NCBI GenBank assembly: GCA_963698775.1 | Contig: CAVOSE010000029.1 | Location: forward strand, 1-64,000 | Source: Thiohalocapsa sp963698775 | GTDB taxonomy: Bacteria; Pseudomonadota; Gammaproteobacteria; Chromatiales; Chromatiaceae | Reading direction: 5' to 3' | DNA: 64,000 nucleotides | In this document: positions 7,993-17,386 of the stretch, piece by piece | Position numbering within the stretch: the first letter of the stretch is position 1 | How the letters are laid out: each line of letters begins with the position of its first letter | Notes under the pieces: generated by a model | What the model was told of the DNA's origin: nothing | What the model saw: the letters and a program-made list of their open reading frames with translations, nothing else | The model's database searches: none | Translations under genes and position numbers: made by a program

Positions 7993-8753
7993 GGCATACC
8001 CCAAGAAACGCCAAGATGGCGTGATGCTATCGCATCAGATGCGCTCCAACAAGCCGCTGTCTCCAAGGTTGGCGTCTTCGCCGCAGACCTTCCCGGTCAG
8101 TGTCGAGTTAAGTCGCCGTATCAATCAGATCGTATCTCAACCATCGTCCAATTGTGCTTTGTGGCAGCGTCCGATCAGCTCCTCAGCGCTCAGGCGGCGT
8201 CGCCTCGGGGTCGAGCGCCAGCGGTGCGGTTCGCTGCGCTCATCGCACCCTACAGACCCGCCAACACCGTCGGATGCAGCAAGCCGTAGGGTGCGGTGAG
8301 CAATAGCGAACCGCACCGAGCCGCGCCTAAATCTGCGCCCGTGCGATAAGCCGCACCATGCCTCTGTCAGTAAAATCCCCGACGTAATCACCCCGGCATA
8401 CAGCGCGCCTGGGTCTCGTTAATATCCAAACCCGTATGCTTGCGCTCCGCCACGCGACCTGTCACTCAGTATTGCCATCCGTATCGGTCGTTACGCACTA
8501 CACCGATTTGACCCGGTCAGCCGCTCAATCGGTAACCGCATGCCAAGGGGATGACCAACCACGCACGCCAGGCTTCTGTTGAATGCGGTGCGTCGATTCA
8601 GTTCATAGCCTGTCATCAGCGCCGAGCGACAACGCTTTGTTTAGAAAACGGACCTTGACCTTGCTATTTCCGGCGCCGCCAGCACCGACCTGGTGCGGCC
8701 CGAGTCCGAAAACCAGTTCCACCACCGAAACGAGAGGATGCAGGCCGTACACA
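7993..8753. other. gene-free stretch with one REP pair
   Basis: I see no convincing gene here. Positions 8220-8327 hold two REP units in head-to-head orientation. The rest is the probable promoter region of the large secreted protein that follows; no clear promoter boxes stand out. Confidence 0.6.
8220..8327. repeat. REP pair (BIME-like)
   Basis: GCGGTGCGGTTCGCTGCGCT followed 40 bp later by its inverse GTAGGGTGCGGTGAGCAATA. It is the same family as the transposase-flanking repeats, in inverted orientation. Confidence 0.9.
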
Positions 8754-11700
8754 ATGTCACGACCAGAAAGCCGACCCGCCGGCATTGTCGCCTGGACCCT
8801 GTCTATTATCCTGGTGGCCTTGACCACCGTTCTGACCGCGCACCCGGCCGCGGCCGACACCTACACCGTTACGAGCACCCAGTGCGAGGGGGGCGGCAGT
8901 ATCACCGAGGCCATGGGCCTGGCCAACGCCAACACCGGTGTAGTAGACACCATCACCTTCACTCAAGGTCTGAAGGTTGACGCCGGCACCTGCCCGGGGA
9001 CCACCTTTTGCGCAACCACCGACTCCAATAAGTGTTTCTTCCTCCAGGCAACGGAGTCGGTGACCTTCGAGGGCAACGGCGCTTCAGTCGTTGGTCAGAT
9101 CAGCATCATCTCGTCCAGTGGGGATAACATTGCGGGACAGCGATGCACAGTAGCCTCGGATCTAATATCGGCTGTGACGCCGGGGTTCATCCAAGTAGGA
9201 GTTTCCGGCGCGGACAACACCGGTATCGTCGTCACGATTAATGATCTGGATATCGAAGAGGTCCACGCGGTCGCGGTGATCTGGGAAAACGCCTCTCTGA
9301 TCATCAACGACTCGGCAATGGCCCGGATCTATGCATTGCCTAAAGCAGGCGGCTGCAGACAGGCCGCAGTACAGGCTTACGCTGGCGCGAGTTTTGAGGC
9401 GCGTCGCACGGAATGGTCGTATCTCGCGCAGTTCGCCGGAGCGCCGTTGGGCATCGTCTTCAACGGCGCAATCAGCGGTTCAAACGCGGGCGTCCTCACA
9501 ATCGTGGACTCGTACTTTGAGTTCGTGTGGGATTCCGGCGTCATCCAGTGGAGTGGGGGGGTGAACAGCGATGTCAACATTGTGTCCTCGCGCTTCTATG
9601 ACACGGGAGGCATGGTCTTCAACACACAGGCAACGTCCAACATCGTCAACAGCATCTGGTCTACCGAGGATTACGGCAACACGCTGGACGACCGGATCCT
9701 CAACGGCTCCAGCGAACAACTCAATATCATCGCGTCGACACTGTCGTTCGGGTCGGTGGGTTGCAACGTCAATGACTGCGCGGGAGACGCGGGCCGGCGA
9801 GGCCTCGTCCATCGCCTTCCGGGCGCGGGCACGATCAACTTCATCGAATCCGCGATCGGTGTTGATCTTCCCGATGTGCCTCTCAGCCAGGGATATTTGG
9901 AACTGCTGGATCCGGATAGCTTTGACCCCAACCCACCCGCATTCGGCTTCAGTGCGGACGAGAACACCTGGATTCAGCCGACGGGGACCTCGGACAGCGA
10001 GCCGGGGGGGCAAGACGCCGCGACATTGAAATTGCTCACTAACCAGCCTAACCTCCTGACCGACGCGCCCGGACTACCCACCTTTCCGCCCTTCCTTTCC
10101 GGACAAGTGCAACGTGCGACACCGCTGGTTCCGGGGGAGCTCCTCGACCGTATCGCAAACGCGGCCTGCACTGAGGCCAACGAGCTCATCAATCCCATCG
10201 ACCAAACCTGTATCACCCAGGACGCGCTGGGTAACGACCGGGTCGACGGCAATGGCAGCCGCAACATCGGTGCCGTGCAGCTGAACGAGGCGCCCCATCT
10301 CAGCGTCATCGCCGTCGGCGATGGAACGGTCGATCTGAGTTGGACCAAACCACGCGACGTCACCGGTCTCTGCGGTTACCGGCTGACCTATCGCGAAGTG
10401 GGCACGGCAAACGACGTTTCCGTGGACATTTTGGACCCCGACACGCTGACCCGTCAGGTCACTGGCCTAACCAACGGCGTCGATTACGAGTTCGAGGTTG
10501 AGGGCTTGGCCGACTGCACGACCACGCCCGTCGTGTCAGGGTTCCCGAGCAATCTCGTCACGGCCACGCCGATGGGCCAGCTCGGCATCGCCCAACCGAC
10601 CGCGGTGACCTCCGGCGACGGTTCGCTGAAGGTGGACTGGAATGCGCCAACGGACTTGGGCGGCTTCAGTGGCCAACTGTCCTACAACGTCGTCTATCGG
10701 CCCGTCGGTACCCAGACCTGGATCAACGGACCGCAGGGCATCCCCGCGCTTACTGCCACACTGACCGGTCTCGTCAACGGCACCACCTACGAGATCGGCG
10801 TGCTGGCACAGACCACGGACGGCGGGCTCTCGCCGACGCCTGGCACCATCAATGGGACCCCGCAGGCCGCGCCGACGTTGAGCTACGCCACCCCGGGGAC
10901 TTGGCCGCAGGGCACGCCGCTCACCCTGACCCCGACGGTAACCCAGCTGCAGGGGGCCGGCGCCTACACCATCCAGTCCGGCGCACTGCCGTGGGGCATG
11001 GGGCTCGATCCAATCACCGGCGTCATCTCCGGAACGCCGACGTCCGCGTCGCAAAGCCTCGTCGCCACCATCCGCCTCACTGACGGGACGACCGGACTGT
11101 TCACAGAAGCGATGGTGCCGCTGAGCATCGTCGCCCTGCCGCCGAGCCCGCAACTCTGGTACCCGGTGATCCAGACCACCGTTGGTGTCGGTCCCGTCAG
11201 CGCCACCCCGACCCAGGCCAACATCCCCGCCGGCGCCACCTTCAGCGTCGTCGCCGGTGAGAGCCTGCCCGGCGGCTTCGGCATCAACGCCACCAGCGGT
11301 GTCATTAGTGGCACGCCGACAACTGCGCCGGGGCAGGTCCTGAGCGTCGACATCCAGGCCTGCTGGGGCGGCTGCGACCCCATCGCCGGCGAGGTGCGCA
11401 TCGCACCGGCGCTGTTCTACATCCTGCCGCGCCTGCAGTACCCGGCCAACACCAACGCCACCGCCGGTGTCGCGACCACCATCACCCCGACCGTCGATCT
11501 GTGGAGCGGCGGCGTGTTCAGCATCAGCGCCGGCAGCCTGCCGGCCGGCATGAGCCTCGACCCGACCACCGGTGTCATCAGCGGCACCCCGCAGACGCCG
11601 GGCAGCAACGCACTCACGATCCGCTACAGCACCGGGGTGAACGTCTTGGTACCGCCGCTGGAGTACGTCTACTCCACGACCCAGATCAACGTTGCCAGTC

Positions 11701-12083
11701 CAACGATCACCCTGACCTACCCAGCGATTACCGGGGTGAGCGGTCAATATCTCTCGGTGCTGCCGAATGCCACCGGTTTGACGGGCACCCCAGTCTACTC
11801 GTTGGTCTCGGGCTCGCTCCCGCAGGGGCTGCGTCTGAACTCGGCCACCGGCGCTATCACCGGTGTGCCGACCGGCCCGGCCGGCAGCTATCCGGTCGTG
11901 ATCCAGGTCACCGACCCCTACGGCAGCCAGCGCACCAGTGTGGTCATTAACCTGCGGCGCGGCGGCGGCGGAGGCGGAGACCCCTCCAGTATCCCGGCCC
12001 TGTCGCCGCCTGCATTTGCACTACTGGCGATCCTGCTGATGCTGATGGGTGGTTGGGCGCGTTCGTCAATTCGACGTCGTTGA
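8754..12083 (+). CDS. large secreted repeat protein with IPTL-CTERM-like anchor
   Basis: This protein of about 1109 residues has a signal peptide at residues 12-36. Residues 37-500 resemble a CSLREA/beta-helix type start (DTYTVTSTQCEGGGSITEAM). Two fibronectin type III domains follow (about residues 515-720; LSWTKPRDVTGLCGYRLTYR, LKVDWNAPTDLGGFSGQLSY). Then come four or five putative Ig (He_PIG) repeats marked by ITGVISGTPTSASQ, SGVISGTPTTAPG, TTGVISGTPQTPG and ATGAITGVPTGPAG. A Gly-rich linker and the tail SSIPALSPPAFALLAI plus Arg-rich end match an IPTL-CTERM-type sorting signal. It probably ends up on the cell surface or in extracellular matrix. I chose the ATG at 8754 because it begins the signal peptide; ribosome-site support is weak. 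Confidence 0.85.
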   Translation: MSRPESRPAGIVAWTLSIILVALTTVLTAHPAAADTYTVTSTQCEGGGSITEAMGLANANTGVVDTITFTQGLKVDAGTCPGTTFCATTDSNKCFFLQATESVTFEGNGASVVGQISIISSSGDNIAGQRCTVASDLISAVTPGFIQVGVSGADNTGIVVTINDLDIEEVHAVAVIWENASLIINDSAMARIYALPKAGGCRQAAVQAYAGASFEARRTEWSYLAQFAGAPLGIVFNGAISGSNAGVLTIVDSYFEFVWDSGVIQWSGGVNSDVNIVSSRFYDTGGMVFNTQATSNIVNSIWSTEDYGNTLDDRILNGSSEQLNIIASTLSFGSVGCNVNDCAGDAGRRGLVHRLPGAGTINFIESAIGVDLPDVPLSQGYLELLDPDSFDPNPPAFGFSADENTWIQPTGTSDSEPGGQDAATLKLLTNQPNLLTDAPGLPTFPPFLSGQVQRATPLVPGELLDRIANAACTEANELINPIDQTCITQDALGNDRVDGNGSRNIGAVQLNEAPHLSVIAVGDGTVDLSWTKPRDVTGLCGYRLTYREVGTANDVSVDILDPDTLTRQVTGLTNGVDYEFEVEGLADCTTTPVVSGFPSNLVTATPMGQLGIAQPTAVTSGDGSLKVDWNAPTDLGGFSGQLSYNVVYRPVGTQTWINGPQGIPALTATLTGLVNGTTYEIGVLAQTTDGGLSPTPGTINGTPQAAPTLSYATPGTWPQGTPLTLTPTVTQLQGAGAYTIQSGALPWGMGLDPITGVISGTPTSASQSLVATIRLTDGTTGLFTEAMVPLSIVALPPSPQLWYPVIQTTVGVGPVSATPTQANIPAGATFSVVAGESLPGGFGINATSGVISGTPTTAPGQVLSVDIQACWGGCDPIAGEVRIAPALFYILPRLQYPANTNATAGVATTITPTVDLWSGGVFSISAGSLPAGMSLDPTTGVISGTPQTPGSNALTIRYSTGVNVLVPPLEYVYSTTQINVASPTITLTYPAITGVSGQYLSVLPNATGLTGTPVYSLVSGSLPQGLRLNSATGAITGVPTGPAGSYPVVIQVTDPYGSQRTSVVINLRRGGGGGGDPSSIPALSPPAFALLAILLMLMGGWARSSIRRR

Positions 12084-12756
12084 TATCGTCATGGCCACGC
12101 CAATCAGCGGTGCGGTGGGGCTTGATTGCACAGCGGCTGTACCGATTTCGTTTACACTGCAGCCGCCGAACCGCAAGCTTAGGTCTATTGATGTTCTGGG
12201 AATCATCGCTCCTGTCGGCGGCCCGATTGCAGGCTTCATCGCCAGCATCGCTCAGGACGAGCCAGTGGACGGCAAGTGGGACGGGAACACATCTGCGGAT
12301 GCGGAGGGTATCGGCACGGGTACGGCCAGCGTGCACACCGAACGTAAGCGTAATGGGAACGGGTCCGTTTAACTGTTTTATTCACAGCATCGAATGATGG
12401 TGGTGCGCATTGCAAAGGCGCTGTCACCGTTGGCGTACCCAAGTACCTAAAGAGGGATGCCGTGAACGATGGCCCCGGGTTCGATTCGGCCAAGCCGTAG
12501 GACATTTCATCCAACGGTTCGGACCAACTCCGCTTTCAAGGGTTGGTCCGGAATCATCGGTCAACTACCTGCAAGCATGACTGAAAGCAGAGAACTGTCC
12601 GAGAAATGTCAAACTGCTACTGTCTCCCCCGCGAGGCCACGGGATTTCCCGTCTTTGATCAGAGTAAAGACCCAGCGGCCACTCGGGGGAATGCTTAGGA
12701 AGGAGGGGAAACGGTTAGGCGCCACAGCGGCGCCTTCAGCGACAGTCCCCGAGATT
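12084..12756. other. gene-free stretch
   Basis: Open frames exist on both strands but none has a family resemblance, a good start site or a compositional signal. I see no palindromic repeat cluster here. Confidence 0.5.
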
Positions 12757-13047
12757 CTATCTGTTGGCGTTCCAGCCGGCCTCGTAACCGCGTGCGAAAT
12801 AGGGCTCGAACCGCGAGTCATAGCCCTCGTGACGCTGGTAGGCCATGCTCATGCCCATCTTGCCGTCCGCTGCGCCGGCCCTGTAGCCGTCCTGGTAGTA
12901 CTCGCACTCGTTACCCTTGATATCCGACGGGCAGGTTCCTGTCTGCATTCCGCCAGCGCTGCCCGTCTCTGTCGCGCATCCGCCAGTGGCAGACGTCAGG
13001 GTCAATGCTGCCGCGAGCGCGGCGATTTTGAATCCATCGTACGGCAT
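12757..13047 (-). CDS. small putative lipoprotein (96 aa)
   Basis: The start MPYDGFKIAALAAALTLTSA leads to a possible lipobox ending TGGC at residue 24, so the mature protein would begin at a lipid-modified Cys. The mature part carries TCPSDIKGNECEYYQDGYRA, a GAADGKMGMSMAYQRHEGYD segment and FEPYFARGYEAGWNANR. Repeated YxxGYxAG motifs with Gly/Asp spacing resemble those in small DUF-type lipoproteins. The ATG at 13047 has AGAGG 8 nt upstream. I do not recognise a function. Confidence 0.6.
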   Translation of the reverse strand: MPYDGFKIAALAAALTLTSATGGCATETGSAGGMQTGTCPSDIKGNECEYYQDGYRAGAADGKMGMSMAYQRHEGYDSRFEPYFARGYEAGWNANR

Positions 13048-13321
13048 GTTCTTTACCTCTTGATCATTATGAGTGGTTGTGGACGCCGGGACGTCGGGGC
13101 GGCCAAACGATTCATCGAACCGGCGCGGCCGAGCTCGAATGCTACCATCATTATCCGGCGGCTTCAGGACTGTGCGCCTTCGCAAGACAATAATATGATT
13201 GCCCTCGGATGTGCTGTTTGAAACGATTGTATCGCTTGCGTTACATCGCTATTCATGATGGTATTGAAAGTAAGTAGACTCCACCGTTTCTGGCCGAGAT
13301 ACCAACATTGAGAGACATCCC

Positions 13322-13648
13322 ATGAAGACTGCAATCATCGCCATCGTTTTCCTGCTGATCGGCGGCGCCGTTGGCGGATTCCTGGCACTCGGCTACGGGG
13401 CGGGGATGGGCGCTGGCGCCGGCATCGTCGTCGGCTCCCAGGCGGGGGCCTGCCTCGCCATGGAGTCGGCGAAGGATCAGGGCCTGCTGAGCGCCGAGCA
13501 GATCGATCAGGCCCTCGCCGGTGCCATCGGCAAGATCAAGGGCAAGGCGCAGATCGCGCCGGACGCCGAGTTCGAGTGGGTTGGCACCGCGGCGGATTGT
13601 GCCGCCATGATCGCCAAGCTCGAGACGGCGGCGGAGAGCCAGCAGTGA
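13322..13648 (+). CDS. small membrane-anchored protein (108 aa)
   Basis: An N-terminal hydrophobic segment (AIIAIVFLLIGGAVGGFLAL) and a Gly-rich GYGAGMGAGAGIVVG stretch precede a soluble helical part with LLSAEQIDQALAGAIGKIKG and a final DCAAMIAKLE. The ATG follows GAGAG at a proper distance. The stop overlaps the GTG of the next gene (GTGA), so the two are probably cotranslated. Function is unknown. Confidence 0.65.
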   Translation: MKTAIIAIVFLLIGGAVGGFLALGYGAGMGAGAGIVVGSQAGACLAMESAKDQGLLSAEQIDQALAGAIGKIKGKAQIAPDAEFEWVGTAADCAAMIAKLETAAESQQ

Positions 13649-14138
13649 CCCACCGCTTGCAAGCCTACCTGCTCCTGTTGATCAGCACGCTGGCGATCGC
13701 GGCACCGCACCAGATCGTCCGCGCCGAGGCGGCAGAGGAGACCCATGGCGACTGGCGCGTGATGTGCGACAACGGGACTGCAACGCCTATCAGGTCGGCA
13801 CCGGCGGGGCCGCGCCGGTCATCCTGCGGGTGCTGCGCGGTGATCCGCCCGCGCCGGAGGTCCACATCGAGGGCGGTCCGTTCGACGCGGCGGGGCTGGT
13901 GAACTTCAGCATCGACGGCAGGGAGCGCGGCGGCGGTCCCGCGGCGCCCGGTCGCACCGGGACGGTCGACACCATCATCCTTGGGCCGGACGACATCAGC
14001 CTTGGCTTGAGCCGGCAGATGAAGAAGGCGGCCAGCCTGTCGATCGAGGTGCCCTCTAGCGGGGGGGCGGAGACGATCGAGTTCGGTCTGGACGGCTACA
14101 GCGCCGCGCTCGAACGGGTGCAACAATCGGCGCACTGA
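13645..14138 (+). pseudogene. DUF1176-like secreted protein, frameshifted
   Basis: The first frame gives a signal peptide (LQAYLLLLISTLAIAAPHQI) and HGDWRVMCDN. About 13770-13790 the reading must move by one base to continue as DCNAYQVGTGGAAPVILRVL and end FGLDGYSAALERVQQSAH. WxVxCDN...CxA at the start and a closing GxSAAL..V.Q are DUF1176 hallmarks. A missing base in the CGGGAC run would explain the break. The rest of the frame is clean over 120 codons, so this could be a recent mutation or an assembly error. Confidence 0.65.
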
Positions 14139-14489
14139 GTGTTGTTGTCGCTCACTCTACTCCACGAGAATTTCTCAGGCTGATCCGGGCTGGCCATGCC
14201 GGATTCTTCCACCGCCATTACGGGTGTCTCTGAGAGAGCATATCGTGGTTCGATGCGGTCGGCCCTGGCGTCCGCAATCGGCCACTATGTGGAGTTAGCA
14301 ACTATGTGAAGCTCGCAGCGGCTGTCACCGCAAGTTACTGAACCGGCCAGGCATTGCAGCGGGATGCACTGCCCGGCCGGGGCCAGAGAGTTGGGGCACG
14401 GAGCCGTGGGCACCTCTCGGCTCCGTTGCCGCACCCGCTTCGTCCGTCACTGTGACGGGCCTGTATATCGGAAATTTATGGAGCGATCC
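14139..14489. other. intergenic stretch
   Basis: Nothing coding is visible. A short near-duplicate (CTATGTGGAGTTAGCA / CTATGTGAAGCTCGCA) lies at 14284-14318. It presumably contains the promoter of the next gene. Confidence 0.4.
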
Positions 14490-15275
14490 ATGTATTGTCG
14501 CGGAATAGTGGGTTTGACCTTATCAGCCGCATTGGTCGCGGTCTGCTCATCGGCATTCGCCGGATGGGGCTTCAACGGCTCGCCGTCCCCGAACGCCTTC
14601 ATCCAGGCCGGCGACATGACGCTCGAGCTGCAGTGCGACCGGATGCGCTTCGCACCCGCGGGGTACGAGGACGCCCAGGACATCGAGCGCAAGCAGGGCC
14701 TGTCCATCCGCTTTATGAAGGACGGTGCGACGGAGGTTGGTGCTTTCCAGGCGGGAGGGGACAACGCCGAAATACGAATCGTCGACAACTACCCCGTCGA
14801 GATCGTCTTTCGCGACAAGGCGGACTACGGCTTCGTCCTCGATCAGATCGGGAAGAACGCGGTCCTGAACCTCGCCATGATCGATCAGGACGTCAGCTAC
14901 GGCATCTTCGACCTCACGGGATCCGGGGCGGCGATCAGGTCCCTGCGCACCGCCTGCGGTCCGCGCCCGGTTAGCGGCGCCCCGGCTCGGATCGAGGCGC
15001 CCGAGGGCGTGGTCTACTGCGGCGGCGGGGGCATCAAGCGCCAGATCGAATTCACCATCCTCGAGAAGCCGGAGGATAAATGGGACGCCCGGGTTACGAT
15101 CAACGGCGAGACCCTACGCGCCATGACGGCCTACAGCTATTTCGGCAAGTCAGAACCACCGCGCGGCTTCGTGGTCGCCCTGTTGCGCGAGGACCGAGCG
15201 GAGTTCCTGGTCTTCAAGGACGGCGACGAGGACTGGCTGGAATTCGGTGACTACACCTACCGCAAGTGCAACTGA
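14490..15275 (+). CDS. secreted protein of unknown function (261 aa)
   Basis: A clear signal peptide (residues 1-25, CRGIVGLTLSAALVAVCSSA, cut after FA) is followed by a mature domain with two Cys pairs and beta-rich sequence (MTLELQCDRMRFAPAGYED, AEIRIVDNYPVEIVFRDKAD, WLEFGDYTYRKCN at the end). I recognise no family. The ATG at 14490 has GGAG 6 nt upstream and is preferred to the ATG 12 nt earlier. It begins a run of small exported-protein genes on the same strand. Confidence 0.7.
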   Translation: MYCRGIVGLTLSAALVAVCSSAFAGWGFNGSPSPNAFIQAGDMTLELQCDRMRFAPAGYEDAQDIERKQGLSIRFMKDGATEVGAFQAGGDNAEIRIVDNYPVEIVFRDKADYGFVLDQIGKNAVLNLAMIDQDVSYGIFDLTGSGAAIRSLRTACGPRPVSGAPARIEAPEGVVYCGGGGIKRQIEFTILEKPEDKWDARVTINGETLRAMTAYSYFGKSEPPRGFVVALLREDRAEFLVFKDGDEDWLEFGDYTYRKCN

Positions 15276-15284
15276 ACGCCGTCC

Positions 15285-15581
15285 ATGAGCTCGGGTGACG
15301 CTGATTCTCCGGCCGGGGTCCCTGTCACCGGTACTCCGCTGGACTACTCAGAGGATCTGTACGGGTTCTACCTCGAGACAGTCGATGTCGATGGCACCAA
15401 CCGCGTGCTGAGAAGCTTTCTGGGGCCGCGGCACGCGCAGCGTCTGCGCCGACTTCCGAACGGCTTTGAATTCGCCGCGCCCATCCAGTGCGTCCCCGAC
15501 CTGATCAGGCTCCTGACCCAGGAGAACATCGCCGTTTACCAGGTTGTGCGGCAGGCGAAAGTCGAGGGGACGTGGCGATGA
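15285..15581 (+). CDS. hypothetical protein (98 aa)
   Basis: A soluble protein starting 9 nt after the preceding stop, so probably in the same operon. The core VDVDGTNRVLRSFLGPRHAQ and PIQCVPDLIRLLTQENIAVY look like a genuine alpha/beta domain, and the final segment may bind the secreted neighbour's regulator. There is no recognisable family and no signal peptide. Confidence 0.5.
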   Translation: MSSGDADSPAGVPVTGTPLDYSEDLYGFYLETVDVDGTNRVLRSFLGPRHAQRLRRLPNGFEFAAPIQCVPDLIRLLTQENIAVYQVVRQAKVEGTWR

Positions 15582-15687
15582 GAAAAAGGCCCCGCAATCG
15601 TTACGCAGAGGCGGCCGGCCGTTCCGGCGACGATGGGAAATGACGGGTCTCAGTCAACAAGCGTCCGGGGACAACGACAGAACGAAC

Positions 15688-16161
15688 ATGAAGCGTCTAA
15701 TTGCCACCGCGGTACTGGCATTCATGCCGATGGCGGCCAACGCCCTGGAACTCACGGGGCTTCCCGCGGCCCTGGCGGAAAAGGTGACCGTGGCCCGGCA
15801 GGCCTGCGCGGATAACGGGAACGGGGAATTCGCCCTGGAATGGGGCGCAGTGACACGAACCGACCTGGACGGCGACCTCAACCCCGACTGGGTGCTCGAC
15901 GAAAGCGCCTACGCCTGCTCCACGGCCGTCTCCATGTTCTGCTCGACAGGTGGCTGTGTGTCGCACTTCCTGGTCGGCGACGTCGTCGCCTCTTTTCTCA
16001 ACCAGGGGTGGACGGTGCTCACATTCGGGCGCAACCCTGTCCTGCTCACCGACGTCCATGGCACGGATTGCGGCGGGATCAACCCAACGCCTTGTTTCGT
16101 CGCTCGTGCGTGGGATCCGGATGCGAAGGTGTGGCGGTCCGTTGAGGCACGGACGGAGTAG
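15688..16161 (+). CDS. secreted Cys-rich protein (157 aa)
   Basis: A signal peptide MKRLIATAVLAFMPMAANA is followed by a mature domain with at least seven Cys. A calcium-loop-like DLDGDLNPDWVLDESAYACS (DxDxDxxxD) leads into CSTGGCVSHFLVGDVVASFL and CGGINPTPCFVARAWD. It resembles secreted proteins that report on dry weight or copper, but I cannot name it. The ATG at 15688 is chosen to begin the signal peptide; an upstream frame of 48 codons has no such support. Confidence 0.65.
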   Translation: MKRLIATAVLAFMPMAANALELTGLPAALAEKVTVARQACADNGNGEFALEWGAVTRTDLDGDLNPDWVLDESAYACSTAVSMFCSTGGCVSHFLVGDVVASFLNQGWTVLTFGRNPVLLTDVHGTDCGGINPTPCFVARAWDPDAKVWRSVEARTE

Positions 16162-16278
16162 CGGCGCTTGTGTCAGGGCGCCTAGTACGCGTCCTGCTTT
16201 TCGCGGGTAGATAGTGCGGAGCGCCAAGCAGGCCCGGATACTATCCAGCTGCCAAGCATTTCATAAGTTGCCATCCCC

Positions 16279-16680
16279 ATGACAGTCCACCAGAAGACCG
16301 CATTCCGAACGGCCGGGATTTTCCTCGGCACCTGGCTGCTGCTCGCCCTCGCAATTGCCGACTTGCCGCCGCCGCCCGGATTCGTGATCTTGGTTCTGAT
16401 CCTGCTCGCCTGCGCAATCCTGGTCTACCTGCGTGTACCCGTGTATCTGCGCTGGCAGGCGGAGGGCGCCAACGGACGCATACTAAGGGTGGCGCGGGAC
16501 GGCTTTCTCGGCGGCGGCGCTATCGCCTTGCTGTCCTTGCTCAGCCCTGGGGAGCCCAGCATCCAGCCCGAGTTGTCGGACCGGTTGATCGGAATGAGCG
16601 TGTTGACCGGACTGGGCATCGTCAATGCTCTTGCAGCTAACGCCTTCGGCTCATGGTTATGCCGGCAAAGACCCGGCTGA
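16279..16680 (+). CDS. small integral membrane protein (133 aa)
   Basis: Four hydrophobic segments can be seen: residues 12-28, 34-52, about 76-90 and 106-124. A charged loop RVPVYLRWQAEGANGRILRV separates the halves. No family is recognised. It lies 117 nt after the preceding gene on the same strand. Confidence 0.6.
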   Translation: MTVHQKTAFRTAGIFLGTWLLLALAIADLPPPPGFVILVLILLACAILVYLRVPVYLRWQAEGANGRILRVARDGFLGGGAIALLSLLSPGEPSIQPELSDRLIGMSVLTGLGIVNALAANAFGSWLCRQRPG

Positions 16681-16695
16681 ACGGCGAGTCGCCGT

Positions 16696-16771
16696 TGCCT
16701 CGGCGTCGAGCGCAATTGACCGTAAAGAGGAAGGTGCCGCCCGGAACCAGGACTCTGCGATAGTGGGACAT
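16696..16771 (-). pseudogene. 5' remnant of a second REP transposase
   Basis: About 25 codons read MSHYRRVLVPGGTFLFTVNC and ARRRG, nearly the start of the intact RAYT at 6363-6893, with matching upstream DNA. Beyond that the similarity stops, so the remainder has been deleted. Confidence 0.8.
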
Positions 16772-16816
16772 GGCCTAAGACGCGCTCGCACGCGCCGTTC
16801 GGGTCAGAGCCCCTTT

Positions 16817-16858
16817 TTCCAAAACGTTTCGGACGGGACGCATGCCCCGTCCGGCCAG
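16817..16858. repeat. palindromic repeat, GGGGCATGCCCC type
   Basis: An AAACGTTT palindrome is followed by CGGACGGGACGCATGCCCCG. The same composite unit occurs at 20556-20594 and 27594-27632 inside the duplicated pgi block. Confidence 0.85.
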
Positions 16859-16900
16859 GTTGCCGGTACCGCCTAATCGATGGCGCGCCGGAACTCTCCT

Positions 16901-17037
16901 GGTGACGCGGCTCCAGCCGCGCCACCCACGCGATGAAGCTCCAGCTTCGCGTCGCCAGGTGTCAGCGGCTGCGGGCCCCCTCGACTCGTGAAGCTCTAGC
17001 TTCATCACTTCGGTGACGAAGCTAGAGCTTCGTCACC
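16901..17037. repeat. cluster of four GAAGCTCCAGCTTC-type palindromes
   Basis: Four hairpins lie in succession: 16901-16926 (a GGCTCCAGCC core), 16929-16956, 16988-17008 and 17012-17037. The last has perfect 12-base arms around AG (GGTGACGAAGCT). They belong to the same family as the palindromes in 1856-1916 and 3035-3095. They lie between a RAYT remnant and higA and may act as a terminator for either strand. Confidence 0.85.
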
Positions 17038-17077
17038 AGCGCAAACCCGATCAACCCGCTTGCCCAATTGTCTGTTG

Positions 17078-17386
17078 TTAACCGAACACTTCGCGAAGTA
17101 CGTCCGGCCGTTGTCTTGCAATCCGAATCAACGATGCTGCGGCGCGACTGGGTTGCCTTCGACCTTGCTCCCAATCTTGAAGGGTCCTGACCGATACTCC
17201 AAGAAGTTCGGCAAACTTTGGTTGAGACAGTCCGGTCTTGTTTCTTGCCTCGACGACGGGCGAAAGTTCAACGGTATGAACAGCACCCACCTTCCCGGCC
17301 TTAATGCTTTTCACCGCGTCCAGTGCTTCCTGCCAAACATCGCGATTCAAATCACGCTCGACCAATTCTTTCTTACTCGGAGCCAT
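17078..17386 (-). CDS. HigA-type helix-turn-helix antitoxin
   Basis: In this 102-residue XRE-family protein the DNA-binding part is NKTGLSQPKFAELLGVSVRT followed by LQDWEQGRRQPSRAA. The N-terminal helix ELVERDLNRDVWQEALDAVK leads in. It is the second gene of a toxin-first pair and overlaps the toxin by 14 nt, as in higBA-like systems. It is expected to repress the shared promoter upstream of the toxin. Confidence 0.85.
   Translation of the reverse strand: MAPSKKELVERDLNRDVWQEALDAVKSIKAGKVGAVHTVELSPVVEARNKTGLSQPKFAELLGVSVRTLQDWEQGRRQPSRAAASLIRIARQRPDVLREVFG

Noticed and set aside
10536..11747. A 403-codon minus-strand frame
   Set aside because: Shadow of the Ig-repeat region of the secreted protein.
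12049..12372. Small open frame after the IPTL protein
   Set aside because: Low-complexity, no start site and no family; part overlaps the previous gene.
16901..17037. Rho-independent terminator
   Set aside because: Four successive hairpins without T-runs fit a palindromic repeat family better than a terminator, though they might still stop transcription.
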